Position numbers and translations under genes: made by a program | The notes under the pieces: model-generated | The model's database searches: none | Seen by the model: the letters and a program-made list of their open reading frames with translations, nothing else | Told to the model about the DNA's origin: nothing | Source of the DNA: JBMNUM01 sp050946275 | Lineage (GTDB): Bacteria; Actinomycetota; Coriobacteriia; Coriobacteriales; CADBOM01 | Assembly (NCBI GenBank): GCA_050946275.1 | Contig: JBMNUM010000013.1 | Span: forward strand, 1-55,941 | Length of the DNA: 55,941 nucleotides | Reading direction: 5' to 3' | Shown: one piece after another, positions 49,043 to 55,941 of the stretch | How positions within the stretch are numbered: position 1 is the stretch's first letter | How the letters are laid out: each line of letters opens with the position of its first letter

Positions 49043-52000
49043 ATGAGCAGCAACGTGATGGAACGCAAGGTCCTGCGACGAGCCATGGCCGCGGCCATCG
49101 GAATGGTCCTCGCGACGGCAGCGCTGTGCCTGCTGCCGAGCGGCCAGGCCCAGGCGGCGACAAGCGACCTGCAGTTCGTGGGCATCAGCGGGGCGGGCGT
49201 GTCCGGCAACACCGTCTGGGTCCGCGACGGCGACACGAACACCGTCACCCTCACGGTGAGGAACACCACCGGCTCAGACCTCGAGTTCGTCAGCATGACG
49301 AGCTGTCCGTCGTTTGCCCAGGCGGGCGGCAGGGAAGACCTCGAGCCGGTCGAGTTCCCGCGCATGGACAACTACGGCCGCCTGACCGCGGATGTCACCA
49401 ACGCGGAGTGGGATAGCATCCTGACCGTCAACGACGATCAGACGGTGCGTTCGATACGGTCCGGCTTCACCATTCCCGCCGGGAAGACGGCCACGTTCGA
49501 TCTCAAGATAAGCTCGGGTTATATGTCGACGGGCCAGTATTCATGCCCGATCCAGCTGGGCAAGAAGCGCTCTGACTACGAAAAGGTCACCGAGTACATC
49601 TTCGGCCAGGCCTACGACAGCTGGGGGTTCAGCAGCTCGACGGTCGAGGATACATACTCGCAGCAGATACCGCTCACGATCAGGGTCTACAACCAGTCCA
49701 ATGCCTCCATCAGGCTCGAGGAGGACACCGGCTGGATCAATCCCATCAACGACGACATCGGCTCGGAAGGCTTCGACTTCGGCACCATCTCCCTCGACAG
49801 CGATGACGAGGCGCTCCGCGGCGCGCACACCCTCAGCGTGTACAACAGCAGTCCGGCACGGGCGACCGATGACCGCGGCAACACCACCGACATCACCGTC
49901 AGCTTGAGCGGAGAATCGGCGGACAGCAGCGTCGGTTACAGGTACTACGGTCCCTTCTACTGGGGCAACATCTCCTCCGGCTACAACACATATCTATACG
50001 ATTTGAAATGGGCTCCGCTCCCGCCGGCCGGCATGAGCGAGGGCGGTGGCACCTCGTATGCCACGTACTCGGTCATCCTCGACGCGCGGTACCTCGTCGA
50101 GGGCACCTATACGGGCTACATGGTCGTTGGCACCATCCCGCACAAGCTGAGCGTCGTCATGAACGACACTTCCCAGGGCGTCGTCGAGGCGAGCCCCGAC
50201 GGCCAGTACCGCGTGCCGGTCAAGGTGACGCTGACCGGCGTGAACCCGCGCCTCGCGACGCGCGCCACGAACCTCGTCGCCACAGGCGCCGACTCGCAGG
50301 TCGAGCTCACCTGGCAGGCCGGCGAGACGCCGAGCGGCAGCATGCCGGATTACAGCGTATACCGTCGCGAGGGCACGCCGCTGGCATCCGAGCTCTCCGA
50401 CCCCGACTCGATCGACTTCAACGACTACGAGCTGCTCGATGAGGAGGTCTACCCGGACGAGGACGGGCACGGCTTCTTCCTCGACACCACCGCGGAGAAC
50501 GGAAAGACCTACACCTACACCGTCATAAGCGGCAACCCGTTCCACGGCTATCCCGCCGCGCCCGCGCAGGCGACGCCCGACCCGAGCTTCCCCACGCAGA
50601 TGGCCCCGCCCCAGCTCGATTTCGACGAGGAGTACGGCTACATCCAGCTCACGTGGAAGATGGCCGAGAAGTACGGCGGCGGGTCCAACGACGGCTCGGC
50701 GCTCGTCGACCACTTCAAGGTCTACAAGAACGGCCGCCTCGTCGCGATCGTCGACCCGAACGCGCGGGTCGAGGACATCAACCACTGGGTGGAGGGCACG
50801 CCCCACACCTACACGTGGACCTACCAGGACGACCTGCCGATCCCGTACAACGACGAGGACTACTTCGTCACGGCCGTCTCCAAGCAGGGAATCGAGAGCT
50901 ACGAGTCGAACCACGTGCAGTGCAGCAGCCAGACCGAGAAGCCGACTATCCTCTCACATGACGTGCGCACCAACTGCGACACCATCTGGGATGACGACTA
51001 CGACAACATTATCGGCTACACGCGGCACATCATCATTACGCCGAACTATCAGTCGAAGAACAGGATAGCGATGGTCGAGTACTGGCGCTGCGAGGGCACC
51101 AATCCGCCCAACACGGCCGAGGAGCCATATAGGAAGACGGTCGGTGACGAGGTTGTCTTCGACGACGCGGACGTCGAGTTCGACAAGAACTACTCGTACG
51201 CCCTCCGCATCACCGACAACGAGAGCAACCAGAGCGACATCTACTACCTCACGGCGAAGGCCCCGCTCTCCAACGACGTGCATGCGAACCATAGCTACTC
51301 GACCGTGTACGTCACGTGGACGACCACGGGGGAGGGCGTTCCCCGCGCGCAGTTCTGGCCCGATGGCGTCGCCTCGTACGAGATCCACCGCGTCGATGAG
51401 GAAGGGCACGACACGCTCCTCGAAACGTACACGGAGAGCAACACGCCCGACAAGGGCGTCGTCCACGATGACGAGACCATCGCCGACTTGCCCGACGGCT
51501 CCTACACCTATCGCGTCGACCGCGTCCTCAACGGCATCCACGCGAGCAGCCGCGGCCATGTGTTCGTGCTCGACACGACGCCCGTGGACGAGAGCTCGTT
51601 CCCCACGCTTCCTGACGCGCCCACGCTCACCGCGCGCGTCTCGGGCGGCTATGTGATCCTCAACTGGACGCCGGCCACGACGGGCGGGGCTCCCGAGGGG
51701 TTCCACATCTACCGCAAGGATGCCGACGAATACGTGATCGGCCAGTGCGACTACGCCTGGGACAACGGCTACGGGGTCGACTGGGGGAACAACCGCTACC
51801 TGACGATTCAAGACGGCTCCGCACGGAGCTTCATCGACCCCAAGGGCTCCAGCAGCGGCTACTACTATCAGCACGAGGGCACGTACAAGGAGCTGCGAAC
51901 CCAGCTGACCAACCTGAGCTGGTTGGCGAAGAATTGCCCGCACGAGTACTACATCACCGCGTACAACCAGCGCGGAGAGAGCGCTCCGTCCAAGGTGATC

Positions 52001-55000
52001 GTCTTCCCGTTCCAAGGCGACGGGTACTACTCGGCCGGCATTCCCGACAACAACGACCAGATCGTGCCCTCCGCGCCCAAGATCACGAAGGCCTGGATCG
52101 AGATCGACGACAGTTCGACCTTCTATCGCAACAACGTGAGCACGAACGAGGAGCAGGGCGTCTACGAGGAGGGCGGCTGGGTCGGCACCGGCTATGGCTA
52201 CTGGGCTTCCGGGACGCTCCGCGTGGCCTTCGAGCAAGACGACACGAGCTCGATCGTGGACACGTACAAGTACTCGTTCAATTATCCCGGATACAACTAC
52301 ACGGCGACCAGGACCATCGACGCCTACAAGACGATGCTCGACCCGACCATCATGGCCGGCACGAGCACCGATTCGAGCATCGTGGACAACACCACCGTCG
52401 ACATAAGCAACATCCAGAACTATTACGGCCAGAAGGCCAACGTGACCGTCACCGCGGTCAACGGCGCGGGCGAGGCCGTGTCGGAGCAGGTCGAGGCGAC
52501 CGTCTGCAGCTTCCCGCTCGTCCGGGTGAGGAACGACAACGGACCCCGCAACGACGATCCGCAGGTGTGGGTCGAGTGGACCGACCTGTACAACGATGCG
52601 GAGACGGCCGTCGAGAACTGGGAGGTCTGGCGCCGTGACGAGGGCGGCACGTGGCACAAGCTCGCCACGCTGCCCGCGCAGGGCGCGGACAAGTACCCGT
52701 ATTTCGACACGGACGTCAAGGGCGTCTCGTACTACCGCTATTCCGACGATGCCGCGAACGCCGCCGCCAACGGCTACACGCCGGTAGAGAAGGGCTGGAC
52801 GTACGATTACAAGGTCGTCGCGTCGTGCGCGGACACCATCGACCGGCCGAGCGCGCTGCGCACGCTGACCATCCAGGAGCTCGCATCCGGCGCCGAGCCG
52901 GGCAAGCCCCTCAACTTCACGGCCACGAAGACCGGCGGACAGGTGATCTTCACATGGGATCCGCCGGCCGATGGCGCCACGCCGAAGAGCTACCACATCA
53001 GCGGCTGGCGCAAGCAGCCCGGCAGCGATGAATGGCAGTCGGTGTCGATTGATTCCAACAACATCGGGACCGCGACGAGCTATGCGTGGACTCCCGGGAG
53101 CAGCACCGTCGGCACGCAATATCGCCTGTACGTCTACGCGAGCACCAGGATCAACGTGAACGGTATGACGCAGAGCACCCATGACTATCCGCATGACGTC
53201 TACAAGGACGAAACCTTCCCGCCGAACAAGTCTTCCGAGGTGACCTTCACAATCACGCAAGCCGATGTCGACACGTGTCCGACGGCATATCCGGCAGCGC
53301 CCGAGCTGCACGCAACAGGTGGTGACGGGCAGGTGACGCTCACGTGGGACCGCCTGGACGTCGATGCCTCGGAGCAAGCCTCCTGGTACACGATCCAGCG
53401 CAAGCTCGCAACGGAAAGCAGGTACTCGAACAGCGACCTCTTCAGGGTTTCGGCCGACCAGAGCTCGTTCACGATCCCCGACGCCCCCGTCGAGAACGGC
53501 CTCTGGTACAACTATCGGATTTGGGCGCACAACGCCTACTCGGGCAACGGCGCTTCAGGCTCCTCGGAGGTGCTCGTCATGGCGACCGGGCCGACGCACG
53601 ACGAGCTGGTGGCGCAGAACATGCGCACCGAGATCATGGCGCTGCCCGGGCCCGGCGAGGTGACGGCCGATGACGGGAACCGGGTCGCCGAGGTGCAGGA
53701 AGTCTTCGATGGCCTGTCGGCAAGCCAGCGCGCGCTCGTCGGCGAGGATGCGGCGGGGCGGCTGGCCGCCGTCGTCGAGGCGCTCGACGCGCTGCAGGCC
53801 GAAGCACTGCACGACTCGCACGCCGCCGAGATATCCCACGACCAGGAGCTCATCGACGGCCTTCCCGACGAGTTCACGGTGACAGCCGCGGACAACGACG
53901 CCATCCGCGCCGCCCGCGCGGCGTACAACGCGCTGCCGAACCAGACGAAGCGCTATGTGGATACCGGGAGGCTCGTCGCTGCCGAGGCGGCCTACGCCGC
54001 GATCATGCAGACCGTCGCCGATCAGGCTGCGGTCGACCGGGTGGTTGCCTTGATCGAGGCGCTCCCGAGCACATCGGAGCTCGGCGCCCTCGGCGAGAGA
54101 GACTATGACAACGCGAAGGCGGAGATCTTGGAGGCGCGTCAGAACTACCGTGCGCTTTCCGACGAGCAGCGCGAGCGCATCGACGGCGCCCTCGTCACGA
54201 AGCTCCAGCTCGATGAGGCGATGGTGCCGATTCTCGACAATGCCCACGATGCCGCCGACCTGATCCGGGACGGTCTTCCCGAGGAATGGAGCACGGAGGT
54301 CGGCGAGGTCGATGCGTACAACGCCGAGGACGTCAGGGACTGCCTCAACCAGATTGCCGCAAAGCTCGAGCTGGTGCCGAACTACACCGAGTACATCAGC
54401 GCCGACCTGCTGTCCAAGTACGACGGCGTGAAGGCGGCCCTGAGGCAATACGACAACGAGGTGTACTACCACGAGGCGGAGTCGACGATCGAGATGATCC
54501 AGGCCCTCGAGCCGACCAACGAGCTCACGCTCGACGACAAGCCCGCTGTTCTCGCGGCCCGTGCCGCCTACGAGGCGCTCGAGGCGGGACCGAAGGCCGT
54601 GGCCGACGACAACGGGTGCCCGGCCATCCTCCGTGCTGCCGAGGCGAGGATCGCAGCGCTCGAGAAGGCCGCAGCAGACCAGGCGGCCGCCGATGTGGTG
54701 ATAGCGAAGATCGACGCGCTGCCCGCTCCCGGCGACATGTCGGTTGCGACGTTCGAGGCCAACCGGGATGCCGTGGCCGCGGCGGTCGCGGCGTATATGG
54801 CGCTGACCTCCGACCAGAAGGCGCTCGTCACGAACCATGCGGCGCTCGATGCGGCCGAGGCCCGCATCGTCGAGCTGCAGGTTCTATACGATCAGGCGCA
54901 GGCCGAGGCGGTTGACGACTTGATCGACGCGCTTCCGGCATCCACGACTATCGAATCGTTCGAAGCCGACAAAGCCCTCGTGGAGGCTGCCCGCACGGCT

Positions 55001-55941
55001 TACGAAGGGTTGACGGATGCCCAGAAGGAGTACGTGGAGAATCTCACGGACCTCGAGGCCGCCGAGGCGATAATCGCCGACATGGAGGCGGAGTACGACA
55101 GCTACGTTGCCGCGCCGGTGGCACAGGCCATCGACGATCTTCCCGATATCGCGGACGTGACGCTCGATGACGAGGCGGCCATCGCTGCCGTGAAGGCGGA
55201 CTTCGACAAGCTGACTCCCGCCCAGCAGGATTGCATTAGCGACGGGCTGCAGGAGAAGCTGCAAGGCGCCGTCGACAAGATCGCGGCGCTCAAGGTGGAG
55301 GAGCTCATCGACGAGCTGCCCGCGCTCGATTCCATGACGCAGACGACGGCCGTCGCCGACAAGGCCGCCGTCGACGCGGCGCGCGCGGCGTACGAGGCGC
55401 TGACCCCGGCGCAGCAGGCGCTCGTGGGCGAGGACGCGCTCGCGGCCCTCGAGGCGGCCGGGATCAAGGTCGCCTCCACCTACCACGCCTACACGATCGC
55501 GGGCGAGGCCAAGGCGCTGCTCCTCACGGCCATCAACAACGCCAAAGCCGCCGAGAACGGTGTGGCCACCTCGACCGACGGCATGAACGTCGCCGACGGC
55601 AAGAGGTGGACGACCACGGCCGAGAAGAAGGCGCTCGACAATGCGATCACGGCGGCGCAGAAGGTCTACGACGACAAGAGCGCGGACGAGGCGGCCATCA
55701 AGGACGCGAAGTCCAAGCTCGAGAAGGCCACCTCGACCTACAACTCCAACAAGAAGCTGTGGCACCGCATCTGGGGCGCGACCGCGCCCGACACGATGCT
55801 CAACATCACGAAGCGCTTCGGGAAGACCTCCGTGGCCGTCGTCACGACGGACGCCTCCTACAAGGACGCGCTCGCGGCCAGCTCGCTCGCCGGGCGCTAC
55901 AACGGCCTCGTGCTCATGACGAAGAAGGGCTCGCTCACCGC
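49043..55941 (+). CDS. Giant secreted surface protein with fibronectin-like repeats, nine helical repeats, FIVAR and CWB2-like domain (3' end outside the window)
   Basis: ATG 49043 follows AGGAGG, and one frame is open to the right edge: 2,299 complete codons with no stop. Residues 1-39 are a signal peptide with hydrophobic core AAAIGMVLATAALCLL. Residues 40-400 have Ig-like strands, and about eight FN3-like units start near residues 403, 516, 738, 859, 1011, 1166, 1281 and 1415 (VELTW, IQLTW, VTLTW motifs). Nine alpha-helical repeats of about 65-75 residues span 1517-2144 (EALTPAQQALVGE, IDALPAPGD). A FIVAR-like segment (2145-2237) and a CWB2-like repeat (RIWGATAPDTML) close the window. It is probably a wall-anchored adhesin or glycan-binding protein. 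Confidence 0.85.
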   Translation, partial: MSSNVMERKVLRRAMAAAIGMVLATAALCLLPSGQAQAATSDLQFVGISGAGVSGNTVWVRDGDTNTVTLTVRNTTGSDLEFVSMTSCPSFAQAGGREDLEPVEFPRMDNYGRLTADVTNAEWDSILTVNDDQTVRSIRSGFTIPAGKTATFDLKISSGYMSTGQYSCPIQLGKKRSDYEKVTEYIFGQAYDSWGFSSSTVEDTYSQQIPLTIRVYNQSNASIRLEEDTGWINPINDDIGSEGFDFGTISLDSDDEALRGAHTLSVYNSSPARATDDRGNTTDITVSLSGESADSSVGYRYYGPFYWGNISSGYNTYLYDLKWAPLPPAGMSEGGGTSYATYSVILDARYLVEGTYTGYMVVGTIPHKLSVVMNDTSQGVVEASPDGQYRVPVKVTLTGVNPRLATRATNLVATGADSQVELTWQAGETPSGSMPDYSVYRREGTPLASELSDPDSIDFNDYELLDEEVYPDEDGHGFFLDTTAENGKTYTYTVISGNPFHGYPAAPAQATPDPSFPTQMAPPQLDFDEEYGYIQLTWKMAEKYGGGSNDGSALVDHFKVYKNGRLVAIVDPNARVEDINHWVEGTPHTYTWTYQDDLPIPYNDEDYFVTAVSKQGIESYESNHVQCSSQTEKPTILSHDVRTNCDTIWDDDYDNIIGYTRHIIITPNYQSKNRIAMVEYWRCEGTNPPNTAEEPYRKTVGDEVVFDDADVEFDKNYSYALRITDNESNQSDIYYLTAKAPLSNDVHANHSYSTVYVTWTTTGEGVPRAQFWPDGVASYEIHRVDEEGHDTLLETYTESNTPDKGVVHDDETIADLPDGSYTYRVDRVLNGIHASSRGHVFVLDTTPVDESSFPTLPDAPTLTARVSGGYVILNWTPATTGGAPEGFHIYRKDADEYVIGQCDYAWDNGYGVDWGNNRYLTIQDGSARSFIDPKGSSSGYYYQHEGTYKELRTQLTNLSWLAKNCPHEYYITAYNQRGESAPSKVIVFPFQGDGYYSAGIPDNNDQIVPSAPKITKAWIEIDDSSTFYRNNVSTNEEQGVYEEGGWVGTGYGYWASGTLRVAFEQDDTSSIVDTYKYSFNYPGYNYTATRTIDAYKTMLDPTIMAGTSTDSSIVDNTTVDISNIQNYYGQKANVTVTAVNGAGEAVSEQVEATVCSFPLVRVRNDNGPRNDDPQVWVEWTDLYNDAETAVENWEVWRRDEGGTWHKLATLPAQGADKYPYFDTDVKGVSYYRYSDDAANAAANGYTPVEKGWTYDYKVVASCADTIDRPSALRTLTIQELASGAEPGKPLNFTATKTGGQVIFTWDPPADGATPKSYHISGWRKQPGSDEWQSVSIDSNNIGTATSYAWTPGSSTVGTQYRLYVYASTRINVNGMTQSTHDYPHDVYKDETFPPNKSSEVTFTITQADVDTCPTAYPAAPELHATGGDGQVTLTWDRLDVDASEQASWYTIQRKLATESRYSNSDLFRVSADQSSFTIPDAPVENGLWYNYRIWAHNAYSGNGASGSSEVLVMATGPTHDELVAQNMRTEIMALPGPGEVTADDGNRVAEVQEVFDGLSASQRALVGEDAAGRLAAVVEALDALQAEALHDSHAAEISHDQELIDGLPDEFTVTAADNDAIRAARAAYNALPNQTKRYVDTGRLVAAEAAYAAIMQTVADQAAVDRVVALIEALPSTSELGALGERDYDNAKAEILEARQNYRALSDEQRERIDGALVTKLQLDEAMVPILDNAHDAADLIRDGLPEEWSTEVGEVDAYNAEDVRDCLNQIAAKLELVPNYTEYISADLLSKYDGVKAALRQYDNEVYYHEAESTIEMIQALEPTNELTLDDKPAVLAARAAYEALEAGPKAVADDNGCPAILRAAEARIAALEKAAADQAAADVVIAKIDALPAPGDMSVATFEANRDAVAAAVAAYMALTSDQKALVTNHAALDAAEARIVELQVLYDQAQAEAVDDLIDALPASTTIESFEADKALVEAARTAYEGLTDAQKEYVENLTDLEAAEAIIADMEAEYDSYVAAPVAQAIDDLPDIADVTLDDEAAIAAVKADFDKLTPAQQDCISDGLQEKLQGAVDKIAALKVEELIDELPALDSMTQTTAVADKAAVDAARAAYEALTPAQQALVGEDALAALEAAGIKVASTYHAYTIAGEAKALLLTAINNAKAAENGVATSTDGMNVADGKRWTTTAEKKALDNAITAAQKVYDDKSADEAAIKDAKSKLEKATSTYNSNKKLWHRIWGATAPDTMLNITKRFGKTSVAVVTTDASYKDALAASSLAGRYNGLVLMTKKGSLT

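Noticed and set aside
50954..53530. An 858-codon open frame on the minus strand inside the giant gene
   Set aside because: Composition is Arg/Val/Asp-rich without motifs; it is the shadow of the surface-protein frame.

Overview
The window is high-GC, densely coded DNA with frequent GTG and TTG starts and strong GGAGG-type ribosome binding sites. An A-type flavodiiron protein, a LexA box of the GAAC-N4-GTTC form, a MFS-LuxR fusion regulator and a long Ig/FN3-like surface protein ending in a CWB2-like wall-binding repeat together suggest an anaerobic gut actinobacterium of the class Coriobacteriia (Collinsella/Enorma/Olsenella-like). This placement is inference from gene content, not a database result. 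No rRNA, tRNA, CRISPR array, insertion sequence or prophage was recognised.

Region 1 (about 0-13 kb) is mostly housekeeping. A GNAT acetyltransferase on the minus strand is followed by a tightly coupled plus-strand operon: a Nif3-like protein, a coiled-coil zinc-ribbon protein, an RNase H domain fused to CoaBC, and Mfd. MazG, a polyprenyl synthetase, a peptidoglycan-binding protein, a membrane protein, a lipoprotein and a flavodiiron protein follow. Region 2 (13-24.6 kb) has a DUF2975/Cro-type HTH pair behind an AT-rich consensus promoter. It then has a radical-SAM DNA-repair-type protein with its TIGR03915-type partner under two LexA boxes, a YgjP-like metallopeptidase, a PepV-like dipeptidase, a homocysteine S-methyltransferase-like protein, a HerA-like ATPase, a zinc-ribbon microprotein, and a Zn/Cd-type P1B ATPase whose promoter overlaps a near-perfect 32-bp palindrome.

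Region 3 (24.7-45.4 kb) is more accessory. It holds a PAS/winged-helix regulator, a VTC-DUF4956-beta-helix lipoprotein operon (possible polyphosphate or surface-polymer system), a PNPOx-like protein, an SDR, and an AT-richer MBOAT/AlgX-like acyltransferase pair whose MBOAT gene is out of frame at a G8 tract. Two flavoproteins, a lipase, glycerol kinase and a patatin follow, then a Fic protein whose catalytic motif has lost its histidine, a glutaredoxin and an HTH/zeta toxin-antitoxin pair. Region 4 (45.4 kb to the end) has a large double-HTH regulator, a MFS-LuxR regulator carrying an in-frame palindromic repeat insertion, and a giant secreted surface protein (more than 2,299 residues) that runs off the right edge.

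A second layer is a set of intergenic palindromes from several unrelated families (TGACA-ended hairpins, GTGAC-GTCAC units, a GGAACGCTCCCC palindrome, TTTCGAAA tandem palindromes, TGAGTCGAAGGAC palindromes). Several act plausibly as terminators. The GGAACG family also lies in promoter regions and shares its half-site with a cluster in front of the PAS regulator.
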